The notes under the pieces were generated by a model. That model saw nothing but the letters and a program-made list of their open reading frames with translations, searched no databases and was not told where the DNA came from. The translations under genes were made by a program, and so were the position numbers. This document shows positions 1 to 7,916 of a stretch of 64,000 nucleotides of DNA, in pieces; positions within the stretch are counted from its first letter, which is position 1, and the number at the start of each line of letters is the position of its first letter. Where the stretch lies: contig NZ_JAFBCN010000001.1 in NCBI RefSeq assembly GCF_016907755.1, positions 3,968,001 to 4,032,000 on the forward strand. Direction: 5' to 3'. The stretch comes from Cellulosimicrobium cellulans. GTDB lineage: Bacteria; Actinomycetota; Actinomycetes; Actinomycetales; Cellulomonadaceae.

Positions 1-65
1 ACGCGGCTCACCGTGGCCTCGCTGACACCGACCTTGGTGGCGACCTCCGCCAGACGTCTCGACAT
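1..65 (-). CDS. LacI-family transcriptional regulator, N-terminal fragment
   Basis: Only the first 21 residues are present; the gene continues beyond the left edge. They read MSRRLAEVATKVGVSEATVSR, minus the last letter a standard LacI helix-turn-helix (family form: DVAxxAGVSxATVSR). I chose the ATG at 65 because a TATAGT hexamer (73-78, minus strand) ends 7 nt before it, the leaderless arrangement common in actinobacteria. An in-frame ATG at 125 with a purine-rich upstream stretch is the alternative. The gene is divergent from the hexosaminidase operon and is its likely local regulator; that link is inferred from position and from the large palindrome between them. The ligand domain is outside the window. 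Confidence 0.75.
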   Translation of the reverse strand, partial: MSRRLAEVATKVGVSEATVSR

Positions 66-161
66 GCCGTCGACTATACGCGCCGCTGCAAGCCGCTTGC
101 GTGATTCCGGGCCGACCGAACGCATGCTTGCGTCGCCCCTCCCCTCCCCTCCCCGCCGAAC

Positions 162-206
162 ACGACATGGGTGTCGCTATGACGTTCATACCGACCCTCA
201 TGTCGT
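162..206. promoter_or_regulatory. 45-bp imperfect palindrome, candidate operator
   Basis: The 45-bp stretch is centred on base 184 and 18 of 22 base pairs match. It contains smaller dyads: CGACA-N4-TGTCG at 163-176 and TATGA-cgt-TCATA at 178-190. Immediately downstream, GTCGTTCTCGGC occurs at 202-213 and again at 224-235, a 22-bp spacing (two helical turns). It sits between the LacI-type gene and the hexosaminidase operon, so it is the obvious place for regulator binding. Binding itself is inferred. Confidence 0.55.
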
Positions 207-322
207 TCTCGGCACGGGTTGGCGTCGTTCTCGGCGCCGGGCAAGGGCGGGTGGGACGGGGCGAGGCCGGTCTCGCCCGGAGCAAGTGCGGAGTCGACGG
301 CGGTTGCGGCTAGGCTCGTTCG

Positions 323-2176
323 GTGTCCTTCCAAAAGGTGTCCACGTCACGCTCCGAGTCCACGACGGACCCCTCCGGGATCCTCCCCGCTCCGGTGGCG
401 CTGACGCCCGGGGATGGGACGACCGTCGTCGCCGACGGGACGCGGGTCGTCGCGGACCCGGCGCTGCGCCCCGCCGCGCGCTGGTGGCGCCGCGCGACGG
501 AGGACGCCTTCGGCATCGACCTCGTGCCCGTCGACCCCGCCGCGCACACCCCGGCGCCTCGCCCCGCCGACGCTTCTCCGGAGGTGCCCACGCGGGGGTC
601 CGGCGTCGGCCCGGCGACCGTGACGTTCGCGCTCGGCCGCGGCCTCCCACCGTCGGGATACCGCCTCACCGTCGATGCCACGGGTGTCCGCGTCGACGCC
701 GCCGACCTCGACGGCGCGCACGCCGCCGCCCAGACGCTCCGCCAGCTCGCCGGGCCCGCCGCGTTCCGCCGGGCGCCGGTCCCGGCCGCCACGCACGCGG
801 CAGCGGACGACCGCCACGGGCGGCTCACGCTCCCCCAGGTCGCGATCACCGACCACCCCCGGTTCGCGTGGCGCGGCGTGCTGCTCGACGTCGCGCGCCA
901 CTTCCTGCCCAAGGCCGACGTGCTGCGGTTCGTCGACCTCGCCGCGGCGCACCGGCTCAACGTGCTGCAGCTCCACCTCACCGACGACCAGGGCTGGCGC
1001 ATGGAGATCGCGCGCTACCCGCGGCTCACGGAGGTCGGGGCGTGGCGTCGCGAGTCGGGCGTCGGCACGTGGCGCGCCGGGGTCTTCGACGGTCGCCCGC
1101 ACGGCGGCTACTACACGCAGGACGACCTGCGCGAGATCGTCGCGTACGCGCGCGAGCGCGGGGTGACGGTCGTGCCGGAGATCGACGCGCCGGGGCACGT
1201 GGAGGCCGCCGTGGCCGCCTACCCCGAGCTCGGCACGCGCAAGCAGCCGCACGAGGTCCGCACGACGTGGGGCGTGAGCACCGAGGTGCTCGACCCGTCC
1301 GAGGAGTCGCTGACGTTCTTCCGGCACGTGCTCGACGAGGTCCTCGACGTGTTCGACGCACCGTTCGTGGCGATCGGCGGCGACGAGGTCCCGACGACGC
1401 TGTGGCGCGAGAACCCGGAGATCGTGGCGCGCGCGGAGGCGCTCGGGCTCGACGACGTCGGCGGGCTGCACGGGTGGTTCCTCGCCCGGCTCGCGGAGCA
1501 CGTCGCGTCCCGCGGGCGCCGCGCGGTCGTGTGGGACGAGGCGTTCGGCCCCGCGCTCCCCCGCGACGTGGTCGTGACGTCGTGGCGCGGCTGGGCCGTG
1601 GGGGCGGACGCGCTCGCCGCCGGGCACGACGTCGTCATGGCGCCGGAGCAGGTCGTCTACCTCGACCACCGCGGCGGCGACGCCCCGGACGAGCCGGTCC
1701 CCGTCGGGTTCCTCAGCACGCTCGACGATGTGTACGCGTTCGAGCCGTTCCCGTCAGGACTCGCGGGCCCGCAAGCGGACTCGGAGCCGAGCACGAACGG
1801 CGACCGACCGGGCGCGCTGCTCGGCGGCCAGGCCGAGCTCTGGTCCGAGCACCTCGACTCCGCGCGCCGATTCGACTACGCCGCGTTCCCTCGCCTCGCG
1901 GCGTTCGCGGAGGTCATGTGGTCGCCGGAGGCCGACCGCTCCCCCGGCTCGCCCGCGTCGCGCGCGTTCCGCGAGCGCGTGGTGACGCACCACCTGCCGC
2001 GCCTCGACGCGTACGGGGTCGAGTACCGCCCGCTCGACGGGCCGCACCCGTGGCAGACCCGGCCCGGCGTCGCGGGCTGGCCGCGCGACCGCGCGGCCGA
2101 GCTCGCCGCGGGCGGCCTGCGTGGCGTGGGCGGCTGGGTCGAGGGGCGCGACGAGGACGAGGGCGGCCCCGCGTGA
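323..2176 (+). CDS. Beta-N-acetylhexosaminidase, GH20 family
   Basis: 617 residues. This enzyme removes terminal beta-linked N-acetylglucosamine or N-acetylgalactosamine from glycans by substrate-assisted catalysis. An N-terminal GH20b-like domain (about residues 20-165) precedes the TIM-barrel catalytic domain, which begins near FAWRGVLLDVARHFLP. The catalytic Asp-Glu pair is D354-E355 in AIGGDEVPTTLW. No signal peptide is seen, so I expect a cytoplasmic enzyme acting on imported oligosaccharides or muropeptide sugars. The start is GTG at 323; there is no clear ribosome site, but TAGGCT at 311-316 ends 6 nt before it, suggesting a leaderless message. It is the first gene of a four-gene operon and overlaps the next gene by GTGA. 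Family is certain; the natural substrate is unknown. Confidence 0.88.
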   Translation: MSFQKVSTSRSESTTDPSGILPAPVALTPGDGTTVVADGTRVVADPALRPAARWWRRATEDAFGIDLVPVDPAAHTPAPRPADASPEVPTRGSGVGPATVTFALGRGLPPSGYRLTVDATGVRVDAADLDGAHAAAQTLRQLAGPAAFRRAPVPAATHAAADDRHGRLTLPQVAITDHPRFAWRGVLLDVARHFLPKADVLRFVDLAAAHRLNVLQLHLTDDQGWRMEIARYPRLTEVGAWRRESGVGTWRAGVFDGRPHGGYYTQDDLREIVAYARERGVTVVPEIDAPGHVEAAVAAYPELGTRKQPHEVRTTWGVSTEVLDPSEESLTFFRHVLDEVLDVFDAPFVAIGGDEVPTTLWRENPEIVARAEALGLDDVGGLHGWFLARLAEHVASRGRRAVVWDEAFGPALPRDVVVTSWRGWAVGADALAAGHDVVMAPEQVVYLDHRGGDAPDEPVPVGFLSTLDDVYAFEPFPSGLAGPQADSEPSTNGDRPGALLGGQAELWSEHLDSARRFDYAAFPRLAAFAEVMWSPEADRSPGSPASRAFRERVVTHHLPRLDAYGVEYRPLDGPHPWQTRPGVAGWPRDRAAELAAGGLRGVGGWVEGRDEDEGGPA

Positions 2177-3843
2177 GCGCGCTCGTGGTTCGTGGTGCCC
2201 GGCTCGTCGAGCCCGACGGCGGTGCGTCCGCTCCCGTGGACGTGACGGTCCGCGGGGGCCTGGTCGAGAGCATCGACCCCTCGGCAGGGGCAGGGGCGCC
2301 GCCCGGCGACGTCGCGGTCGTCGAGGCGGACGGACGTCTGCTGCTGCCCGGGTTCGTGGACGCGCACGTGCACGGCGAGGCCGCGGTGCTGGACGAGGAC
2401 GTGCAGCTCGCGATGCTGCGCCAGGGCGTGACGAGCGTCGTCGTGGGGCAGGACGGGGTGTCCTACGCGCCCTCGCCCGCCCCGGGCGAGCAGCACGCCC
2501 GGGGCGACGAGACGGCGTCGGGCCTGCACGACGCCGCCACCTGGGCGGCCGGGTACTTCGCCGCGATCAACGGCACCCACCCCACGTTCCGCGGCGGGTC
2601 GGTCGCCGACCTCCTCGCGACCTACGACCGCACCACGCGGGTCAACGTCGGCTACCTCGCCCCGCACGGCACGATCCGGTACGCGGTCCTGGGCGCCGCC
2701 GCCCGCGCCGCGACGCCCGCTGAGACCGACCGCATGCGCGCCCTGCTCACCGCCGCGCTCGACGACGGCGCCCTGGGGATGTCGACCGGCCTGGAGTACG
2801 TCCCGGCCACCTACGCCGACGAGACCGAGCTCGTCGCCCTCACCAGCGTCCTCGCCGCGCGCGGGCTCCCCCACGTGTCGCACATGCGCGGCTACGAGGA
2901 CAAGGCCGGCCCGGCGTTCGCCGAGCTCGTGCGCGTCGCGCGCACCTCCGGCGTCGCGACCCACGTCTCGCACTACCACGGGCCCGCCGCCGAGCTGCTG
3001 GGGTACGTCGACGACGCCCACGCCCAGGGCCTGGACGTCACCTTCGACTCCTACCCCTACCTGCGCGGCTGCTCCATCCTGTCCATGGTGTCGCTACCGA
3101 CGTGGCTGCCCATCGCCGACGTCGACGCGACCGTGGCCGCCCTGGCGGACCCGGCCGTCCTGGAGCGCCTGCACCGCGAGCACTTCCCCACCCTGACCGA
3201 CCTGTGGCCCCGCGTCACGATGGCCGCAGTCCCTACCGGGGCGTCGGCAGGCGCACCGGCCGGCGAGCCCGCCGAGGACCTGACCTGGACCGAGGGCATG
3301 ACCCTGCCCGACGTCGCCGCACGCCTGGGCCTGACCCCCGCCGACACCGCGGTGCGCCTGCTCGTCGCGACGCGGCTGCGCGCCTCGTGCGTGTTCGCCC
3401 AGCCCCCGACCAACTCGCCGGAGTCCGTACGTGCCCTGCTGCGCCACCCGGCGCACGTCGGCGGGTCCGACGCGATCTACGCGCCCGTCGGAGGTGGCGG
3501 CCGCCCCCACCCGCGCGGGTGGGGCGCCTTCGCGCGCTTCTGCGCCGAGCACGTGCGTACGCTCGGGGACTGGACGTGGCACGACGCCGTCACGCACCTG
3601 TCCACGCGGCCCGCCGAGCGGTTCGCGCTCCCCGGGCGCGGCACGGTGGCGCCCGGCGCGGTCGCGGACCTCGCGCTCGTCGACCCCGACCAGATCCGCG
3701 ACGAGGCGACGTACGAGGACCCGCGTCGCCCGGCGTCGGGCGTGGACGACGTGCTCGTGGCGGGCGTCCCCGTCCTGCGCGACGGCCGGCTCACCGACGC
3801 CCTCCCGGGCCGGCCGCTGCGCCCCGACGCGACGCGGGCGTGA
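2173..3843 (+). CDS. N-acyl-D-amino-acid deacylase (D-aminoacylase family amidohydrolase)
   Basis: 556 residues. Family members hydrolyse N-acyl-D-amino acids to a free D-amino acid and a carboxylate, using one or two metal ions in a TIM barrel. The metal motif HVH (H65, H67) follows LLLPGFVDA. Later come LGMSTGLEYVPATYADETE, the His-containing strands VSHMRG and THVSHYHG, and GGSDAIYAPV followed by HPRGWG, all in the family order. The frame is open far upstream, but the real start is the GTG at 2173, which overlaps the hexosaminidase stop (GTGA, 2173-2176) and gives a normal N-terminus. Translational coupling is likely. It is followed after 52 nt by a D-amino-acid PLP enzyme, which fits a D-amino-acid product. 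A related dihydroorotase-like amidohydrolase cannot be excluded. Confidence 0.8.
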   Translation: MSALVVRGARLVEPDGGASAPVDVTVRGGLVESIDPSAGAGAPPGDVAVVEADGRLLLPGFVDAHVHGEAAVLDEDVQLAMLRQGVTSVVVGQDGVSYAPSPAPGEQHARGDETASGLHDAATWAAGYFAAINGTHPTFRGGSVADLLATYDRTTRVNVGYLAPHGTIRYAVLGAAARAATPAETDRMRALLTAALDDGALGMSTGLEYVPATYADETELVALTSVLAARGLPHVSHMRGYEDKAGPAFAELVRVARTSGVATHVSHYHGPAAELLGYVDDAHAQGLDVTFDSYPYLRGCSILSMVSLPTWLPIADVDATVAALADPAVLERLHREHFPTLTDLWPRVTMAAVPTGASAGAPAGEPAEDLTWTEGMTLPDVAARLGLTPADTAVRLLVATRLRASCVFAQPPTNSPESVRALLRHPAHVGGSDAIYAPVGGGGRPHPRGWGAFARFCAEHVRTLGDWTWHDAVTHLSTRPAERFALPGRGTVAPGAVADLALVDPDQIRDEATYEDPRRPASGVDDVLVAGVPVLRDGRLTDALPGRPLRPDATRA

Positions 3844-3895
3844 GCGGGGGCCCGCACCTGTCCCGCACGAGGGCACGACTCCCGAGGAGGACCGC

Positions 3896-5260
3896 ATGAC
3901 CGGCACGACGCACCACACCCTGGGTCCCGCACCTGACCGACCCTGGGCGGGCGACGGCGTCGGGCCCCGGACCAAGGGTCTGCGGCTCGACGCCCCCGCG
4001 ACCGTCGCGGACGTGCTCGCGGGCTCGCCGCGCGTCACGGACGCCGCGTTCTCCTGGCCGCTGCTCACGCTCGACGACGCGACGCTCGACCACAACGTCA
4101 GCGTGGTCGCGCGCGTGTGCGCGGAGCGCGGCGTCGAGCACGCGCCGCACGTGAAGACGACGATGTCGCGCGCGCTCTACGCGCGCCAGGCCGCGGCGGG
4201 CGCGTGGGGGGCGACGGTCGCGACGCCGTCGCAGCTGCGCACCGTGCGCGACTGGGGCGTGCCGCGCGTCCTGCTCGCGAACGAGCTGCTCGACCCGCGC
4301 GAGATCGCCTGGCTGCGCGACGACCTGACCGGTGTCGTCGACGGCTCCCCCGACGAGGTGTGGCTGTGCGTGGACTCGCCGCACGGCGTCGACCTCCTCG
4401 CGCGCGGGCTCGCCGACGCTCCGGCCGCCGTCCGGGCGCGCGTCGGCGTGCTCGTCGAGCTCGGCGTCCCCGGCGGGCGCACGGGGGTGCGCAGCACCGC
4501 GGCTGCCCTGGACCTCGCGCGCGCCGTCCGGGCGTCGGGCCTGCGCCTGCTCGGTGTCACGGGGTACGAGGGCTCGGTCGCGGGCGGCACGAGCGGCGAC
4601 GAGCTCGCCGCCGTCGGCGCGTGGTGCGACGGTCTGCGCGACCTCGGTTCCGCGTTCGTCCGCGAGGGCCTCGCGGGCGTCGACGAGCCGCTCGTGCTGT
4701 CCGCGGGTGGCAGCTCGTTCCTCGACGTCGTGCTGGCCGAGCTGCCCGGGCCGGTCCCGGGTGACGACCGGGGCGAGGTCGAGGTCCGCGTCGTCGTCCG
4801 CTCGGGCGCGTACGTCACGCACGACCACGGCTTCTACTCGCGCACCGACCCGTGGAGCCGCATCCCCGGCGCCGAGCCGCTGCGGGGCGCCGCGACGGTC
4901 TGGGGCCAGGTGCTGTCCGTCCCCGAGCCGGGCCTCGCGATCTGCGGCGTCGGGCGCCGCGACGTGTCGTTCGACATCGACCTGCCCGTCGCGCTCTGGC
5001 TGCGCTCGCAGTCCGACGACGGCTGGCTGCCCGCGCGCGAGCTCGCCGGGACGCGCGTCACGGCGCTCAACGACCAGCACCTCTACCTCGCGCTCGACGC
5101 GGGTGCCGGCCAGGTCACCGGCCCCGCGACCGCCCAGGTCCGCCCGGGCGACGTCGTCGGGTTCGGCATCTCGCACCCCTGCACGACGTTCGACCGTTGG
5201 CGCGTGGCCGCGGTCGTGCGCGGCGACGAGGTCGTCGACCTCGCGACCATCGACCTCTGA
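3896..5260 (+). CDS. Type III PLP enzyme, D-serine dehydratase / D-threonine aldolase-like
   Basis: 454 residues. The fold is the alanine-racemase N-terminal barrel plus a C-terminal metal-binding domain. The PLP lysine is expected at K87 in HVKTTMSRALYARQ. The C-terminal signature HPCTTFDRW (H427, C429) supplies the metal ligands seen in eukaryotic-type D-serine dehydratase and D-threonine aldolase. Members convert D-serine to pyruvate and ammonia via 2-aminoacrylate, or cleave D-3-hydroxyamino acids. The start ATG at 3896 has GAGGAG 7 nt upstream. The upstream gene would provide D-amino acids; the downstream RidA protein hydrolyses the reactive aminoacrylate intermediate, which favours dehydratase activity. 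Which of the two activities it has cannot be read from sequence alone. Confidence 0.78.
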   Translation: MTGTTHHTLGPAPDRPWAGDGVGPRTKGLRLDAPATVADVLAGSPRVTDAAFSWPLLTLDDATLDHNVSVVARVCAERGVEHAPHVKTTMSRALYARQAAAGAWGATVATPSQLRTVRDWGVPRVLLANELLDPREIAWLRDDLTGVVDGSPDEVWLCVDSPHGVDLLARGLADAPAAVRARVGVLVELGVPGGRTGVRSTAAALDLARAVRASGLRLLGVTGYEGSVAGGTSGDELAAVGAWCDGLRDLGSAFVREGLAGVDEPLVLSAGGSSFLDVVLAELPGPVPGDDRGEVEVRVVVRSGAYVTHDHGFYSRTDPWSRIPGAEPLRGAATVWGQVLSVPEPGLAICGVGRRDVSFDIDLPVALWLRSQSDDGWLPARELAGTRVTALNDQHLYLALDAGAGQVTGPATAQVRPGDVVGFGISHPCTTFDRWRVAAVVRGDEVVDLATIDL

Positions 5261-5300
5261 CCCCGTTCACCCCGCGACCACGAACAACCGAGAGGACACC

Positions 5301-5708
5301 ATGACCAGCGAGAAGACCGCGATCTCGACCCCCGACGCCCCGGCGCCCGCGCACACGTTCCACCAGGGCGTGCGCAAGGGCCCGTTCGTCCAGGTCTCCG
5401 GCCAGGGCCCCGTCGACCCCGCGACGAACGAGTACCTCTACCCCGGCGACGTCGCCGCGCAGACCACGCGCACGCTCGAGAACGTGCGCGCGATCGTCGA
5501 GGCGTCCGGCGCGACGTTCGACGACGTCGTCATGCTGCGCGTCTACCTCACGAAGCGTGAGGACTTCCCGATCATGAACGACGCGTACGGCGCGTTCGTC
5601 GCGCAGCACACCACGAAGGGCGTGCTCCCGAGCCGCACCACCGTGTTCACCGGCCTGCCGCGCGAGGAGATGCTCGTCGAGATCGACGCCTTCGCGATCA
5701 CGGACTGA
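5301..5708 (+). CDS. RidA/YjgF/UK114 family protein
   Basis: 135 residues, the usual family length. RidA hydrolyses enamine/imine intermediates such as 2-aminoacrylate made by PLP dehydratases and so protects other PLP enzymes. The arginine that holds the substrate carboxylate is present as R112 in LPSRTTVFTGLP, and the C-terminal VEIDAFA strand is typical. The start ATG at 5301 has an AGAGGA ribosome site. It is the last gene of the operon, 40 nt after the PLP enzyme, and a strong hairpin follows. The pairing with a D-serine dehydratase-like gene gives an obvious role, inferred from context. Confidence 0.88.
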   Translation: MTSEKTAISTPDAPAPAHTFHQGVRKGPFVQVSGQGPVDPATNEYLYPGDVAAQTTRTLENVRAIVEASGATFDDVVMLRVYLTKREDFPIMNDAYGAFVAQHTTKGVLPSRTTVFTGLPREEMLVEIDAFAITD

Positions 5709-5720
5709 TCCCCGCCCCGC

Positions 5721-5782
5721 GCTGTGGGCGTGAATTGGGCCCGGTTCTCGGTCGAGAACCGGGCCCAATTCACGCCCACAGC
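5721..5782. terminator. Perfect 30-bp hairpin between convergent genes
   Basis: Two 30-nt arms are exact reverse complements around a 2-nt centre. The inner part is GGGCCCGGTTCTCG facing CGAGAACCGGGCCC. There is no T tract; the position between the ends of ridA and mntP suggests a bidirectional terminator. The same core returns at 36964-37019. Confidence 0.75.
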
Positions 5783-5793
5783 GGGTCGGCGGG

Positions 5794-6444
5794 TCAGAGC
5801 AGGATGCGCAGGCCGAGCAGGATCAGCACGGCGCCGCCCGCGACGGTCGCCCAGCGGCCCAGGCGCTCGCCCGCGCGGGCACCGAGGCGCACCCCGAGGC
5901 CGGACAGCACGAGCGTCACGACGCCCACGAGGACGACCGCGGGCAGGATCGGCACGCCGAGCACCGCGAACGTCACGCCCGACGCCGCGGCGTCGATCGA
6001 CGTCGCGATCGCCAGCGGGAGCAGCACCCGGTAGGCCACGCGGGGGCGCCGGGTGACGGGCGGCGCGAGCGTCGCGACGGCAGCCGCTTGGCCGGGCGTC
6101 CCGGCTCCCGCGACGACGGTGACCCTGTCGTCCGCCGGCCCCTCCACGTGCTCGACGGCGTGCTCCGCCTCGTGCTGGAGGCCCTCCTTGACCATGTGCG
6201 CTCCGACGAACGCGAGCATCCCGCAGGCGATCCACGGCGCGACGCCGGACACCGCGTCGGCGAACCACGTGGACAGCGCCCAGCCGGCGAGCGGCATGAG
6301 CGCCTGGAAGAGGCCGAAGAGGACCGCGACGCGCGCGGTCTCGCGCCACGTCGGGCGCCGCATCCGGGTGCCCTGCGCGAGCGCCACGGCGAACGCGTCC
6401 GCCGCGAGCGCGACGGCGATCACCACGAGCTCGAGAATTCCCAC
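5794..6444 (-). CDS. mntP: Manganese efflux pump MntP (YebN family)
   Basis: 216 residues, six predicted membrane helices. MntP exports Mn2+ and protects from manganese overload. The protein opens with VVIAVALAADAFAVALAQG, the family signature in which the buried Asp belongs to the transport path; the second half repeats it as LAIATSIDAAASGVTFAV. A long cytoplasmic loop (about residues 85-130) lies between helices 3 and 4. The GTG start at 6444 has TAGGCT (6453-6458, minus strand) 8 nt before it. I found no yybP-ykoY Mn riboswitch in the leader. The upstream DNA carries four 22-bp-phased repeats (6509-6596) that may regulate it, the divergent ATPase, or both. Confidence 0.85.
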   Translation of the reverse strand: MGILELVVIAVALAADAFAVALAQGTRMRRPTWRETARVAVLFGLFQALMPLAGWALSTWFADAVSGVAPWIACGMLAFVGAHMVKEGLQHEAEHAVEHVEGPADDRVTVVAGAGTPGQAAAVATLAPPVTRRPRVAYRVLLPLAIATSIDAAASGVTFAVLGVPILPAVVLVGVVTLVLSGLGVRLGARAGERLGRWATVAGGAVLILLGLRILL

Positions 6445-6508
6445 GAGAAAGCAGCCTAGAAAGCGCCGGACGAAGGCGTCCAGGTGCGTCGTGGTGACGC
6501 TGGTCTCG

Positions 6509-6596
6509 GCATTTCCGGACGTGGCTCCCAGCATTCCTGGACGCGTTTTCCCGCATTCTCGGATACGGGTGTCCGCAACCTCGGGTGCGGACGTCC
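6509..6596. repeat. Four 22-bp direct repeats in a divergent promoter region
   Basis: Units start at 6509, 6531, 6553 and 6575, exactly 22 bp apart. Each begins GCA and continues as GCATTTCCGGACG, GCATTCCTGGACG, GCATTCTCGGATACG and GCAACCTCGGGTGCG; the fourth is the weakest. An exact two-turn spacing places all units on one face of the helix, the pattern of cooperative activator binding (OmpR-like and SARP regulators are known to use 11- or 22-bp spaced repeats). The function is inferred. Confidence 0.6.
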
Positions 6597-6655
6597 GCGG
6601 CCCGCGAGGAGGCGCGTGGGAGGCGCCGCGTAGCGTGCGCGGCAGGAGGTGACGG

Positions 6656-7867
6656 ATGCTCGCGACGATCGCCGTGGAGGGGTACCGGTCGCTGCGCGCC
6701 CTCGTGCTGCCGCTCGACCGGCTCACGGTCGTGACCGGGGCCAACGGGACCGGCAAGTCGAGCCTGTACCGCGCGCTGCGCCTGCTCGCCGGGTGCGCGC
6801 TCGGGGGCGCGGTCGGGGCGGTCGCGCGCGAGGGCGGGCTGCGGTCGACGCTGTGGGCCGGGCCGGAGCAGGGCGGCAGCCGGGCCGTGCGCGACGGCGG
6901 GCCCGTCCAGGGCACGCGGCGGACCGCGCCCGTCGCGCTGCGGCTGGGGTTCGCGGGCGCGGCTCCGGGCGACCTCGGCTACGCCGTCGACCTCGGGCTG
7001 CCGCAGCACCCCGGCTCGGCGTTCGGCCTCGACCCGGAGATCAAGGTCGAGACGATCTGGTCCGGACCGGCCGCGCGCCCGGCGACGCTCCAGGTCGAGC
7101 GACGCGGACCCGCGGTCCGCGTGCGGGACGACGCCGGAGGCTGGGCCTCCTCACCCGCCCGGCTCCGGTCGTTCGACAGCGTGCTCACCGAGCTCGTCGA
7201 CCCCGTGGGAGCGCCGGAGGTCGTCGCGGTGCGAGAGGCCCTGCGCTCGTGGCGGTTCTACGACCAGCTCCGTACCGACGCGGGGGCGCCGGCCCGCGCT
7301 CCGCAGGTCGGCACGCGCACGCCAGTCCTCGCGCACGACGGCGCGGACCTCGCTGCCGCGCTCGAGACCGTGCGCGACCTCGGTCGCGGCGACGAGCTCG
7401 ACGCCGCCGTCTCCCGCGCGTTCCCCGGCAGCCGCCTCGCGGTCCAGGCCGACGAGGGACGGTTCGAGCTCGCCCTCCACCAGCAAGGCCTGCTGCGACC
7501 GCTCACCGGCGCCGAGCTGAGCGACGGCACGCTGCGGTACCTGTTCCTCGTCGCCGCGCTGCTCTCGCCGCGCCCGCCCGAGCTCCTCGTGCTCAACGAG
7601 CCCGAGACGAGCCTGCACCCCGACCTGCTGCCCGCGCTCGGCACGCTCGTGCACGCCGCGGCCCGGGAGACGCAGGTCGTCGTGGTGACCCACGCGGCGC
7701 CGCTCGTCGCGGCGCTGCGGGACGCGACGACGTCGGGCACGGCCGACCTGCCGGGCCCCGGCGACCTCCTCGAGGTCGAGCTCGTCCGGTCGCCGTTCGG
7801 CGAGACGACGGTCGCCGGGTGTGAGGGTCTGCTCGACCAGCCACCCTGGACGTGGCCCCGGCGGTGA
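6656..7867 (+). CDS. AAA family ATPase (RecF/OLD-like, AAA_21 type)
   Basis: 403 residues. The Walker A motif is GANGTGKSS at residues 28-36, following an IAVEGYRSL start typical of RecF/SMC-like ATPases. The Walker B region reads ELLVLNEPETSLHPDLL, and the switch histidine region is VVVVTHAAPLV. The signature SDGTLRYLFL lies before Walker B. There is no coiled coil and no TOPRIM nuclease domain, so it is a compact ATPase of unknown partner, not a full OLD or RecN protein. ATG at 6656 is preceded by AGGAGGT. It is divergent from mntP. Some relatives work in phage defence, but no effector gene is adjacent here, so I make no such claim. Confidence 0.8.
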   Translation: MLATIAVEGYRSLRALVLPLDRLTVVTGANGTGKSSLYRALRLLAGCALGGAVGAVAREGGLRSTLWAGPEQGGSRAVRDGGPVQGTRRTAPVALRLGFAGAAPGDLGYAVDLGLPQHPGSAFGLDPEIKVETIWSGPAARPATLQVERRGPAVRVRDDAGGWASSPARLRSFDSVLTELVDPVGAPEVVAVREALRSWRFYDQLRTDAGAPARAPQVGTRTPVLAHDGADLAAALETVRDLGRGDELDAAVSRAFPGSRLAVQADEGRFELALHQQGLLRPLTGAELSDGTLRYLFLVAALLSPRPPELLVLNEPETSLHPDLLPALGTLVHAAARETQVVVVTHAAPLVAALRDATTSGTADLPGPGDLLEVELVRSPFGETTVAGCEGLLDQPPWTWPRR

Positions 7868-7916
7868 CATCGCGAGCCGGGGCCTCGTGGCTCGGCACCC
7901 GCCCTCGGGACGGCGG

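Noticed and set aside
13-2172. Plus-strand frame continuous with D-aminoacylase, upstream of 2173
   Set aside because: The text before residue V at 2173 is Arg/Pro/Ala-rich nonsense antisense or off-frame to the GH20 gene; the GTGA overlap gives the real start.
6445-6655. yybP-ykoY manganese riboswitch for mntP
   Set aside because: The conserved segments were not found; the message appears leaderless.
6656-7867. Phage-defence ATPase
   Set aside because: Related AAA ATPases occur in defence systems, but there is no nuclease or other effector gene beside it.
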